Source of the DNA: Cyclobacteriaceae bacterium
GTDB lineage: Bacteria; Bacteroidota; Bacteroidia; Cytophagales; Cyclobacteriaceae
Assembly: GCA_016787725.1 (NCBI GenBank)
Contig: JAEUTZ010000012.1
Location: forward strand, 1 to 38,890
Length of the DNA stretch: 38,890 nucleotides
Direction: 5' to 3'
Shown here one piece after another: positions 1 to 8,191 of this stretch; within the stretch, counting starts at the first letter, position 1; the number at the start of each line of letters is the position of its first letter. The position numbers were made by a program, and so were the translations under genes. A model generated the notes under the pieces. It worked only from the letters and a program-made list of their open reading frames with translations, was not told the origin of the DNA and did no database searches.

Positions 1-11
1 ACCCTGGGAAT

Positions 12-78
12 ATTTGTTGAAATATGGACAACTCGAAAGTTCCTTCACTAAAGGTGAGTTGCCCACATTTCAACAAAT
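12..78. repeat. Imperfect inverted repeat, 23-bp arms
   Basis: The arms are 12-34 and 56-78, separated by 21 bases, and match at 21 of 23 positions. Both mismatches are A-C on the plus strand, which become G-U pairs in RNA read from the minus strand, so a minus-strand transcript would form an uninterrupted 23-pair stem. There is no T-run on either side, so it is not a standard terminator. Function unknown. Confidence 0.6.
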
Positions 79-95
79 AAATAACAACAATTACA

Positions 96-428
96 ATGAA
101 ATTAGTTTTCTTTAACTGGTCTGATTAATGGGGTGGGTGCATTTACAAAGCGAACTGCACAGCGGGTGGACTCTGTGAGAAGTTGACCCTTGTGACCTTT
201 GACAAATTGGGACGAAGAATAACTGAATTTGAGGTTGGACACAATTACTCGGACTACGGATCAAGTAGTGAATTGACTTACACAATAAAACAAGATCGAC
301 TAGAACTCAAGCTAAACGAAACTGAAGTACTTGAGGCTGACGATGGAACGGATAAAGAACAAGTGACGGTCGACACGACATTTGTTTACAGAGTCAACAC
401 GACAACGGGACAAATAGGTAAGGACTAA
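96..428 (+). pseudogene. Probable decayed small lipoprotein gene (in-frame stop)
   Basis: An ATG at 96 opens a frame reading MKLVFF, then meets TAA at 126-128. The same frame continues open as WGGCIYKANC and on to the stop at 428. The part after the stop is a plausible 100-residue secreted protein with several Cys followed by a polar, strand-rich sequence (LVTFDKLGRRITEF). Around the stop a neighbouring frame reads LTGLINGVG, which resembles the rest of a lipoprotein signal peptide, so a pair of small indels is an alternative to a simple nonsense mutation. A TTG at 183 could start an 81-residue product, but nothing supports that start. I do not recognise the family. Confidence 0.4.
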
Positions 429-610
429 AAAATACTACGCACAACAGTATGTTTGCGCAATGGTGGCGTGACATCCAGGTATAAAGTATATTTATTTTAT
501 AAAGTTTGCCCACGTGGACAGGACGCGGCTTCGATAAGCCTGAATCAGCCGAGTCAAGGCTGGTAATGGCGTGTAATAATAAATGAATATATTCACCCTG
601 AAATTCAAAA
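429..610. other. Non-coding stretch with small hairpins
   Basis: No credible gene. It contains an 8-bp palindrome CCACGTGG (510-517), a hairpin with 5-bp arms at 527-531/536-540 and another at 546-550/558-562. The leader of the next gene lies here, but I see no clear promoter. Confidence 0.3.
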
Positions 611-1456
611 ATGAAGCCACTCCTGTTTATCATCCTATCGCTTTCTATTCTGCTCACAGGATGTTCTTCCACGCTGCGCAAACAACACAAACAATATGAG
701 AAAGCCACTTCGGGAGTGACGTATAAAACGTACAAGACTGCGTCACAATTTGCTTTGGCCGGCTCCATGCCGGTGTACAACGATCAGCAACCCGACAGTC
801 TGAAAATAGGTACCCCCTATGCTCATTTGTTTCTTGGTTATTTCTGGAGTGTTTCGGGGAAGTCATCACTTGCTTTCGCAGAAGCCAATATCGTTGAGGA
901 AAAAAGCAATGAGAGTAATGACTCCCATATGAAATACCTTGGGCAAAGTCTTCGTGCAATTACCCAATACCAGGCTGGATGGTATTTACTTGCCGCGGAA
1001 GAATCAGCGAAGGCAAGACAGAGTGTGTCAACCGGGCAAGTATCCAGGAGAAAATATGAAGCTGCGGTAATCCATCTGCTCCTGGGGTCCGTCTACATTA
1101 AAGAAAAAGATTTTGAAAAAGCCAGGTTTTTCTGGGGTGCTTTTGTTACCGAAACCGGAATAGATTGGCCTTATCAGATTTGTGAAGCCGCTGCAGCGTT
1201 CCAGGGTGGGAACGTGCAACTTGGATTACAAAAAATTAAAAGTATCGCCCAGGATCCCACTGTACCCAAGCCCATTCGTGACCAATTAACTCTTGAACTC
1301 GAAAAGGTTGAAGCGCATGCAAGTATTTCCGTAGATTCTTCCTTGTTATGGCCCTCAATCATTGGCACGATAATCTGGCAAGAACTCAGGAATTCATCTC
1401 TTCAGTCGTTAAACAAGTTTGCAAAGACAATCGAAGACGTTGGCTCAAAGCTATAG
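611..1456 (+). CDS. Lipoprotein with probable TPR-like helical repeats
   Basis: The N-terminus is a lipoprotein signal peptide: Met-Lys, a hydrophobic core, then a lipobox LLTGC with the acceptor Cys at residue 18. The 281-residue protein is expected to be anchored in the outer membrane or periplasm. The mature part is rich in Ala, Tyr and Glu helices such as residues 110-190 (SLRAITQYQAGWYLLAAEES and following), with spacing like tetratricopeptide repeats, though no repeat is strong. The C-terminus is a hydrophobic stretch (LLWPSIIGTIIWQEL) followed by a short helix. There is no Shine-Dalgarno sequence. The gene stands alone, 126 bp before the succinate dehydrogenase operon. Specific function unknown; the lipoprotein call is solid, the TPR call is an inference. 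Confidence 0.75.
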   Translation: MKPLLFIILSLSILLTGCSSTLRKQHKQYEKATSGVTYKTYKTASQFALAGSMPVYNDQQPDSLKIGTPYAHLFLGYFWSVSGKSSLAFAEANIVEEKSNESNDSHMKYLGQSLRAITQYQAGWYLLAAEESAKARQSVSTGQVSRRKYEAAVIHLLLGSVYIKEKDFEKARFFWGAFVTETGIDWPYQICEAAAAFQGGNVQLGLQKIKSIAQDPTVPKPIRDQLTLELEKVEAHASISVDSSLLWPSIIGTIIWQELRNSSLQSLNKFAKTIEDVGSKL

Positions 1457-1543
1457 CCCATCATTTATTTGCGATCCCTGCATCTCATTGCTTCCAGATG
1501 CTTCCCTATACAAATGGAAAAGCCTGCATGTTGCTTTTGAAGA

Positions 1544-1551
1544 TAATTTTG
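1544..1551 (+). promoter_or_regulatory. Possible -7 promoter element for the sdh operon
   Basis: TAATTTTG matches the Bacteroidota -7 consensus TAnnTTTG and would give a leader of about 25-30 nt before the sdhC start. No good TTG/TTTG -33 element is seen at 17-23 bp upstream. Confidence 0.3.
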
Positions 1552-1582
1552 CCTAAAATCGATTCATCAAACCCACTCTCTA

Positions 1583-2362
1583 TTGGCGGTCAGTTTTGGA
1601 CATACCTTGCGCAAAGATTCCTGGTGGGTGCGTCCAATCCTTGTATTATTGGGACTATCATCCTTTATTGGCTATGCCACCTGGGCTGCCTTTCAGGGTG
1701 AGCACTACGCGATAGGCCCCTACCTCTCGCCATTTTATTCACCCGAAATTTTTGGTAGTTCACCGCACAGTTGGTTTGGCCCTCAGCCTTCGTGGTGGCC
1801 CCTCCTACTTCCTTTCTCCCCGGCCCTGTTAATATTATGGGCTCCTGGCGGCATGCGGTTTACCTGCTACTATTATCGGGGAGCGTATTACAAATCTTTT
1901 TGGGCCGATCCTATTGCGTGCACGGTTACCGAACCGCGCAAAACATATTGGGGAGAAAATTCCTTTCCACTGATTCTGCAAAATGCCCATCGATTCTTCA
2001 TGTACCTGGCCGTCATCTTTGTATTCATCTTAGCCTATGATGTCTATAAAGCCCTGTGGTTTACGGATCCCACCACCGGAGAAACTTCTTTTGGATTGGG
2101 AGTAGGAACGTTAGTGTTGGCGATGAATGCTACGTTGTTGGGTGGCTATACGTTCGGATGTCATTCGTTTCGGCATCTCATCGGGGGTCTTAAAGATCAG
2201 CTTTCCAAAGCACCGGTTCGTAAAAAATTATATACCTGTTCTTCGTGTTTGAACAAACATCATATGAATTGGGCCTGGGCCAGTTTGTTTTGGGTGATGT
2301 TCTCGGATGTGTATGTGCGTCTTTGTTCGATGGGAATCTGGACTGACTTTCGATTTTTCTGA
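1583..2362 (+). CDS. sdhC: Succinate dehydrogenase membrane anchor subunit
   Basis: This is the single membrane anchor of a succinate:quinone oxidoreductase of the type also found as mycobacterial Sdh1. The family hallmark stretches are present: KDSWWVRP (11-18), TWAAFQGEHY (33-42), WFGPQP, APGGMRFTCYYYRGAYYKSF, PRKTYWGE, and GGYTFGCHSFRHL. It has about five hydrophobic segments in 259 residues. Conserved Cys and His (Cys95, Cys113, His136, Cys193, His194, His198, Cys219, Cys222, His226, His227) are candidate heme or iron-sulfur ligands. The start is a TTG: the frame has no ATG or GTG back to a stop at 1544, and TTG puts the usual ten or so residues before KDSWW. The stop overlaps the sdhA start by one base (TGATG), implying coupled translation. 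Confidence 0.9.
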   Translation: MAVSFGHTLRKDSWWVRPILVLLGLSSFIGYATWAAFQGEHYAIGPYLSPFYSPEIFGSSPHSWFGPQPSWWPLLLPFSPALLILWAPGGMRFTCYYYRGAYYKSFWADPIACTVTEPRKTYWGENSFPLILQNAHRFFMYLAVIFVFILAYDVYKALWFTDPTTGETSFGLGVGTLVLAMNATLLGGYTFGCHSFRHLIGGLKDQLSKAPVRKKLYTCSSCLNKHHMNWAWASLFWVMFSDVYVRLCSMGIWTDFRFF

Positions 2363-4173
2363 TGGGCTACGAAACTTTTACCTATGATGTGTTGGTCATT
2401 GGCTCCGGGGGTGCCGGTCTGCGCGCGGCCATTGAAGCTTCGGCAGCCGGTGTAACGGTGGGTGTGGTGTGTCGGTCCCTGCTGGGGAAAGCCCACACAG
2501 TGATGGCGGAAGGCGGTGTAGCCGCTGCCTTGGGCAATGTGGATGATCGCGATGGCTGGAAAGTGCATTTCACCGACACGATGCGTGGTGGCCAGTACAT
2601 GAACAACTGGCGCATGGCCGAACTGCATGCCAAGGAAGCACCGGATCGGGTTAAGGAACTGGAAGCCTGGGGCGCTGTGTTCGATCGGACCGAAGACGGA
2701 AGAATTCTGCAGCGAAATTTTGGCGGTCATAAATACCCGCGACTGGCGCACGTGGGCGATCGCACCGGGTTAGAGATGATCCGCACCCTGCAGGATCACG
2801 GCATCCATCAGGGCATGGATGTATATCAGGAGTATACCATCATCAGCTTACTGAAGCAGGGCGAACGCGTGGTGGGCGCCTTTGGTTACGATCGCGAGAA
2901 AGGGCTCTTTAAAGTTTTTCAGGCGAAAGCCGTCATCATTGCTACCGGTGGCATGGGTCGCATTTATAAAATCTCCAGCAACAGTTGGGATTGCACCGGA
3001 GGCGGAATTTCCATTGCCTATCATGCGGGAGCCGAATTGATCGATATGGAGTTTGTGCAATTTCATCCTACCGGCATGGTGTGGCCACCAAGTGTACGTG
3101 GATTATTAATTACGGAGGGTGTTCGTGGTGAAGGTGGAGTTCTACGCAACATAGAGGGAAGACGATTTATGTTTGATGACATTCCGGATTTATACAAAGC
3201 CCAAACCTCCACAGATGAAGAGGAAGGCTGGCGGTATACGCAAGGCGATAAAAATGCAAAACGTCCACCGGAATTACTCACCCGCGATCACGTGGCGCGA
3301 TGCATCAGGCGCGAAGTAAAAGCAGGCCGGGGAACACCCCATGGCGGAGTGTATCTGGACATCGCCTGGATCAAAGAAAAAATCCCGAATGCAGCCGAAC
3401 ATATCAAACGAAAGTTGCCCAGCATGTATCATCAGTTTAAGGAATTGGCTGGTGTAGATATTACCAAAGAACCCATGGAAGTGGGACCCACAACGCATTA
3501 TATTATGGGCGGTGTGAAGGTGGATGCCGACTCCCAAATGACGAGCGTACCCGGCCTTTTTGCTACTGGCGAGTGTGCTGCAGGTCTTCATGGTGCAAAC
3601 CGCCTGGGTGGTAATTCACTTTCTGATTTGCTCGTGTTTGGAAAACGTGCCGGTGAATATGCCGCCCGGTATGCAAAAGAACAAGGTGCGGTAGCCGTAG
3701 ATGAGAATCAGATTAACGAAATCGCAGCGTGGGCGTTGGCTCCTTTCGAGCGCGGCAGTGCGGGCGAAAATCCATTTGCGCTGCAAGATGAACTGCAGGA
3801 GATGATGCAAGATTTGGTGGGAATCGTACGCAATGAAAATGACCTGATCATGGCGCAAGATAAGCTGAAGGCGCTGGAGAGCCGGGTCGCCCATGTTGGT
3901 TGCACCGGAAATCGTGGGTACAACCCCGGATGGCACACCGCCATGGAGTTAAAGCACATGCTTACCGTAGCCCAGGCCATTGCGATCTCTGCCCGAGAAA
4001 GAAAGGAAAGTCGGGGTGGTCATTTCCGGGAAGATTATCCTGATAAGAGCACGGAGTTTTCGAACGTGAATATGACGTTAAAGAAAGGCGACACAGGACA
4101 AATTGAAATCAGACAAATCCCCAAGCCGGAAGTACGGCACGACTTGAAACAAATCATTGAGGAAATGAAGTGA
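2362..4173 (+). CDS. sdhA: Succinate dehydrogenase flavoprotein subunit
   Basis: It oxidises succinate to fumarate on the cytoplasmic face of complex II, using covalently bound FAD. Visible motifs: dinucleotide-binding GSGGAG at 14-19; the flavin-linking His45 in AHTVMAEGG; substrate-domain FVQFHPTG; FATGECAAGLHGANRLGG and SLSDLLVFGKRAG at the FAD-binding end; and the C-terminal RGGHFREDYP bearing the active-site Arg. The length, 603 residues, is normal. It overlaps sdhC and sdhB by one base each, so the three are one operon with translational coupling. The closest type is the one with a single five-helix anchor, in keeping with the upstream gene. Confidence 0.97.
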   Translation: MGYETFTYDVLVIGSGGAGLRAAIEASAAGVTVGVVCRSLLGKAHTVMAEGGVAAALGNVDDRDGWKVHFTDTMRGGQYMNNWRMAELHAKEAPDRVKELEAWGAVFDRTEDGRILQRNFGGHKYPRLAHVGDRTGLEMIRTLQDHGIHQGMDVYQEYTIISLLKQGERVVGAFGYDREKGLFKVFQAKAVIIATGGMGRIYKISSNSWDCTGGGISIAYHAGAELIDMEFVQFHPTGMVWPPSVRGLLITEGVRGEGGVLRNIEGRRFMFDDIPDLYKAQTSTDEEEGWRYTQGDKNAKRPPELLTRDHVARCIRREVKAGRGTPHGGVYLDIAWIKEKIPNAAEHIKRKLPSMYHQFKELAGVDITKEPMEVGPTTHYIMGGVKVDADSQMTSVPGLFATGECAAGLHGANRLGGNSLSDLLVFGKRAGEYAARYAKEQGAVAVDENQINEIAAWALAPFERGSAGENPFALQDELQEMMQDLVGIVRNENDLIMAQDKLKALESRVAHVGCTGNRGYNPGWHTAMELKHMLTVAQAIAISARERKESRGGHFREDYPDKSTEFSNVNMTLKKGDTGQIEIRQIPKPEVRHDLKQIIEEMK

Positions 4174-4916
4174 TGGCCAAATTAATTTTTAACATATGGC
4201 GCACCGGTGAGGCTGGAGGACACTTTCAGAAATACGAAGCTGTTATTTCTGAAGGCATGGTGGTGTTGGATGCGGTGCACCAGATACAGGCCGAACAAGC
4301 GAACGACCTGGCGGTACGATGGAACTGCAAAGCCGGCAAATGCGGATCCTGCTCGGCCGAGATAAATGGACGCCCTAAACTGATGTGCATGACGCGGCTT
4401 GACGACATGCCTGCGGATAAGCCGATCACGATCCAGCCGATGAAAGCTTTTCCCGTGATTAAAGATCTGGTTACAGATGTTTCGAGGAATTACCGACTCA
4501 AAAAGAAAATAAAAAAGTTTAAGCCCCGCCCACCCGATGCCCCCGATGGTACCTGGCGGATGTATCAAAGCGATATTGATCGTGTCCAGGAATTCAGAAA
4601 ATGCATTGAATGCTTTTTATGTCAGGATGTGTGTCATGTAATCCGTGAGCATCACTTGCATGAAGAATTTTCAGGACCCCGGCACATGGTGTACACGGCT
4701 GCCCTCGAGATGCATCCGCTGGATGTGGAAGACAGACGAAAAGACTTAAAAGAAACGGACGGGATCGGGTTTTGCAACATCACCAAGTGTTGCACCACCG
4801 TGTGCCCCGAAAATATTACCATTACCGACAATGCCATCATTCCCCTAAAGGAACGGGTAGCGGACCGGTTTTATGATCCTTTGATGAAGCTTTTAAGTAT
4901 ATTTGGTAAGAAGTAA
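4173..4916 (+). CDS. sdhB: Succinate dehydrogenase iron-sulfur subunit
   Basis: It carries electrons from the flavoprotein to the membrane anchor. The N-terminal ferredoxin domain has Cys52, Cys57, Cys60 and Cys72 for the [2Fe-2S] cluster. The helical C-terminal domain has CIECFLCQDVC (Cys134, 137, 140, 144) and Cys201, Cys207 and Cys211 (KCCTTVCPE) for the [4Fe-4S] and [3Fe-4S] clusters. I use the ATG at 4173, which forms the same TGATG junction with sdhA as sdhA does with sdhC; a GTG three bases upstream is possible but less likely. It is 247 residues, close to the family length. GAGGAAATGAAG just upstream is one of the few purine-rich sites in this window that could serve as a ribosome-binding site. 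Confidence 0.96.
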   Translation: MAKLIFNIWRTGEAGGHFQKYEAVISEGMVVLDAVHQIQAEQANDLAVRWNCKAGKCGSCSAEINGRPKLMCMTRLDDMPADKPITIQPMKAFPVIKDLVTDVSRNYRLKKKIKKFKPRPPDAPDGTWRMYQSDIDRVQEFRKCIECFLCQDVCHVIREHHLHEEFSGPRHMVYTAALEMHPLDVEDRRKDLKETDGIGFCNITKCCTTVCPENITITDNAIIPLKERVADRFYDPLMKLLSIFGKK

Positions 4917-4945
4917 TGTACGTAGTCCAACTAAAATGAAACGCT

Positions 4946-5476
4946 ATGAACTTACAGGAACTAAAGAAATCGGAGGAAAGTCCCGCCTTCCATTTGAAGC
5001 CACTCTCCAAAGAAGCGGTTGGCCCGGCCTTAGCCAGAGCCGAACATTATCGGTTGCTTAATCAACCGGGTGTTGCCGAAAGCATTTGCCTCGATATTCT
5101 TGGTGTTGAACCTGAAAATCAAAAGGCTAAAATAGTTCTGTTGCTGTCGCTAACGGATCAATTTGGACAATCGCAAGGCAAAGCAAAAATGGCGGAAGAC
5201 ATTGCGAACAGCCTGAGTGATCCCTATTCAAAATTGTATTACCTGGGACTCATTCACGAGCGACAGGGTAATACGGCTTTGAATTCATCCAATCCGGGAT
5301 CGGGCTTTGATGCGTACGAGTGGTACCTCGAGGCCATGGATTTTTATGAACAGGCTGAAGAGATCAATTCTTCTGCGAATGAAGATGTGGTGTTGCGATG
5401 GAACTCGTGCGCACGAGTGATCATGCAGAATCATCTCAAAAGAAGACCCAAAGATAACTATGCAGATTTCGAATAA
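4946..5476 (+). CDS. TPR-like protein of the sdh operon
   Basis: A soluble 176-residue protein with no signal peptide or membrane segment. Helical pairs such as ALARAEHYRLLNQPGVAES (about 28-46), ILGVEPENQKAKIVLLLSL and WYLEAMDFYEQAEEIN have the A/L/Y spacing and the pattern of tetratricopeptide repeats. It follows sdhB by 29 bp on the same strand and is probably co-transcribed, which suggests, without proof, a role in assembly or regulation of the dehydrogenase. I do not know a named family member. There is no clear terminator before the convergent permease gene. Confidence 0.7.
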   Translation: MNLQELKKSEESPAFHLKPLSKEAVGPALARAEHYRLLNQPGVAESICLDILGVEPENQKAKIVLLLSLTDQFGQSQGKAKMAEDIANSLSDPYSKLYYLGLIHERQGNTALNSSNPGSGFDAYEWYLEAMDFYEQAEEINSSANEDVVLRWNSCARVIMQNHLKRRPKDNYADFE

Positions 5477-5532
5477 GGAACTCTATAGCCTTTGAACTCA
5501 GAATTTTCCGATCCTTGTGTCTCCTCTGTTCC

Positions 5533-7944
5533 TTACTCGTACCGCAGTGAATTGACCGGATTTACTTTGGCTGCCTTTATGGATTGGTAGGAGACCGTAA
5601 TCCAGGCGATTACGATTGCACCCAACGCACAGGCTGCAAAAAGCACCGGATTCAATTCGATACGATACATGAATTCTTTTAACCACCAGTCGGCCGCGAA
5701 CCACCCTACCAGGAGGGCCGGTATAATGGAAATCAACACCAACTTGGTAAACTCTTTGGAAAGCAGCACAGTGAGACTGAATACGGAGGCACCCATGGCC
5801 TTGCGGACCCCAATTTCTTTGGTGCGTTGTTCGGTGGTAAAGGCGGCCAGTGCAAACAATCCCAAACACGCAATGAAGATGGCCAGCATGGCGAACGTAG
5901 TGAAGATGTCGCGCAGGCGCATTTCACTGCGGAAGAGGGAATCAAAGTTCTGATCGAGGAAGGTGTATTCGAACGGCTCGCCCGGAGCCAACTCCTTCCA
6001 CTGCTTTTCGATGGCTGCGACTGCGGTTTGCGGATTGCCTTCGTAGCGCACCATCATAATCCGTGAATAGTCTACCAGGCGGATGACCATGGGCCGGACG
6101 GTGTTGCGCAAGGATTCAAAGTTGAAGTCTTTCACTACGCCAATCACGCGGATGTTTTCCGGAGTTGTGCCATTGAAATCAGTGAGCTCGGCCGACAGCG
6201 GATTTTGGAACCCATATTCCCGCACGGCTGCTTCATTAATTATGGCTGCTGTTGAATCGGTGGCAAACTCCCTTGAAAAGAAACGACCATCCTTCAGTTC
6301 AAACTTCATCACATCCAGGTGATCCCAATCGGCATAATACAGGCCTACCAGATGATCTACGTCCTTCCCTTTCTCGCGCACCACTGTGGTGTTGTTAACA
6401 CCCGGAAAAACATTGTTTGTATAACTAGCTTTCACAATGCCGGCTTGGGTCTCCAGGGCTTCCTTGAAGGCCCTCCGGTTTTCTCCTAATCGGGCAGTTC
6501 CTGTAATGGAAATCACATTCTCCTTGTCGAGGCCCAGATTTTTATTTTGCATGAATGTGAGTTGTTGAAAGACTACCATGGTGGCTACAATCAAAAACGT
6601 AGAAACTGCAAACTGGAGTACCACCAGTGAACTGCGGATCCCTTTGCTCTTCATGCCCGCCCGCACCTTGCCTTTCAAAACTTCCACGGGTTTATAGGCC
6701 GTGAGATAAAACGCTGGATAGCTCCCGGCCACCAGGCCTACCACCATAATTAAGACCACCGCTGCCCCGATAAAGGTGGGGCTCATCAGGGCGTGTAAGG
6801 TGAGTTGCTTACCGGAAAGCAAATTGAATTGCGGTAGCAACAAGAAGCTGACCGCCAACGCCAGAGCAATCGCAATAAAACTATAGATGAATGATTCGGA
6901 CAGGAATTGAAAGATCATCTGACTGCGCTGCGAGCCCAGCGTTTTACGCAAGCCCACTTCTTTTGCCCGGCCGGCAGAGCGGGCCGTTGACAAGTTCATA
7001 AAGTTAATGCACGCCAGCAAAAGAATAAACAATCCCACACCGGAGAAAATATATACGTAAGAAATATCTCCTCCGGGTTCAATATCATCGGGTAAGCCGG
7101 CCTTCAGGTGGGAGTCGGCAATCGGATAGAGGTAATAACTATAGATGCCCCCCTGCTTGCGGAACTCGTCAAACTTGATTCCTAACCCCTGCTCCAGTTC
7201 CTTGCCTACATATTTCTCAACAATGTCTTCGAGTTTATCGTTGATTTCCGCTATGGAAGTTGCGGGGTTTACCTTCACGTACGTCTGGATGGAATTCCCG
7301 GTCCAGCCCTGGAAGAAATCATCTTCCACCGTAACATAAGAGATGATGGCATTAAAATGAAAATGAGAGTTCGATGGAGTTTCTGTAGTAATACCGGTTA
7401 CCTTACAAGCCATCTTGTCCACACCCACTACCAACGTTTTGCCTAAGGCATCGGTGGTTCCGAAATATTTTTTTGCCAGGGCTTCGGTAATCACAATGCT
7501 GTTGGGCTCAACCAGAGCCGTTTTAGGATCCCCCTGCACCAGTTCAAAAGAGAAGAACTCATAAAAGTTGGAATCGGAATAGAAAATATTGTCTTCTGTA
7601 AAGGAAATCTCCTCATTGCGAAAAGCCATACCTGCCCCGCGGGTGGCCGGAATGAGACGCAGCACCTCCTCCACCCCCGGGATTTCATGCTGCATGGTGG
7701 GCCCTACCGGTAAACTGGAATTGGAGGTAAAGATCTCCTGGCCGGAAATCTTACCGTGCAGTGCAATGCGGTGAATTTTTTCGTAATCGCGATGAAATTT
7801 ATCATAGCTCAATTCGTCCTGAACATAAATGAATATGAACAGGCAGCAGGTCATCCCGATCACCAGGCCGATGATGTTGATGGCGGCAAAGAATTTGTGC
7901 TTGAGGATGTTGCGTAAGGCGACTTTAAAATAGTTTTTAAACAT
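5533..7944 (-). CDS. FtsX/MacB-type ABC transporter permease (first copy)
   Basis: An 803-residue inner-membrane permease with the doubled MacB layout. There is an N-terminal transmembrane helix near 18-42, a periplasmic MacB_PCD domain, and a first FtsX domain at about 285-455 with NLSTARSAGRAKEVGLRKTLG. A second periplasmic domain and a second FtsX domain near 680-800 follow, the latter with TKEIGVRKAMGAS and KVNPVNSLRYE at the end. Family members are mechanotransmission-type ABC components that work with a LolD/MacB-like ATPase and a membrane fusion protein, both encoded just upstream in transcription order. It lies 247 bp after the second permease gene, so it may have its own promoter. 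Substrate unknown. Confidence 0.92.
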   Translation of the reverse strand: MFKNYFKVALRNILKHKFFAAINIIGLVIGMTCCLFIFIYVQDELSYDKFHRDYEKIHRIALHGKISGQEIFTSNSSLPVGPTMQHEIPGVEEVLRLIPATRGAGMAFRNEEISFTEDNIFYSDSNFYEFFSFELVQGDPKTALVEPNSIVITEALAKKYFGTTDALGKTLVVGVDKMACKVTGITTETPSNSHFHFNAIISYVTVEDDFFQGWTGNSIQTYVKVNPATSIAEINDKLEDIVEKYVGKELEQGLGIKFDEFRKQGGIYSYYLYPIADSHLKAGLPDDIEPGGDISYVYIFSGVGLFILLLACINFMNLSTARSAGRAKEVGLRKTLGSQRSQMIFQFLSESFIYSFIAIALALAVSFLLLPQFNLLSGKQLTLHALMSPTFIGAAVVLIMVVGLVAGSYPAFYLTAYKPVEVLKGKVRAGMKSKGIRSSLVVLQFAVSTFLIVATMVVFQQLTFMQNKNLGLDKENVISITGTARLGENRRAFKEALETQAGIVKASYTNNVFPGVNNTTVVREKGKDVDHLVGLYYADWDHLDVMKFELKDGRFFSREFATDSTAAIINEAAVREYGFQNPLSAELTDFNGTTPENIRVIGVVKDFNFESLRNTVRPMVIRLVDYSRIMMVRYEGNPQTAVAAIEKQWKELAPGEPFEYTFLDQNFDSLFRSEMRLRDIFTTFAMLAIFIACLGLFALAAFTTEQRTKEIGVRKAMGASVFSLTVLLSKEFTKLVLISIIPALLVGWFAADWWLKEFMYRIELNPVLFAACALGAIVIAWITVSYQSIKAAKVNPVNSLRYE

Positions 7945-8029
7945 GACGGACCTTGGTTAATGATCAGACGCTAAAAGATTTCAGAAGGTTGCATGCCCAT
8001 GAAGGCAAGGGTTCAGGCAGGTAGACATG

Positions 8030-8039
8030 AGACGCCAAT
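8030..8039 (-). promoter_or_regulatory. Shared 10-mer ATTGGCGTCT upstream of a permease gene
   Basis: Minus-strand ATTGGCGTCT lies about 86 nt before the start codon at 7944. The identical 10-mer lies about 97 nt before the ATPase gene (11674-11683). It begins like a sigma54 -24 element but has no recognisable -12 partner. Possible operator or weak promoter; low confidence. Confidence 0.25.
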
Positions 8040-8131
8040 CGGGGATAAGGAGTTACATCGATGCTGATTTTTTTTTGAGTATTTATCAGAATTTGTCAGG
8101 CGAGAAGGACAAAGATGTCTCCGCCCGGTTT

Positions 8132-8169
8132 TGCACGGAAATGTATTGACTTGCGGCTGTACGGAAATA
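8132..8169. repeat. Direct repeat TGYACGGAAAT
   Basis: TGCACGGAAAT (8132-8142) and TGTACGGAAAT (8159-8169) are 27 bp apart, between the two permease genes. TGTACGG also occurs in the dyad at 10741-10758. They may be protein-binding sites. Confidence 0.3.
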
Positions 8170-8188
8170 AACTAACCTAAACTAACCT
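8169..8188. repeat. Tandem 10-bp repeat AAACTAACCT x2
   Basis: Two perfect copies sit just past the stop codon of the second permease gene. Related AACCTAAACC strings precede several start codons in this window. Confidence 0.45.
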
Positions 8189-8191
8189 ACC

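Noticed and set aside
429-610. Possible integron attC-like site behind the small decayed gene
   Set aside because: No matching RYYYAAC/GTTRRRY core pair and no integrase in the window.
394-780. 128-codon minus-strand frame
   Set aside because: Overlaps the lipoprotein start and has no recognisable domain or promoter.
7945-8130. Search for a sigma54 promoter before the first permease
   Set aside because: No GG-N10-GC pair on the minus strand in this gap; only the shared ATTGGCGTCT was found.
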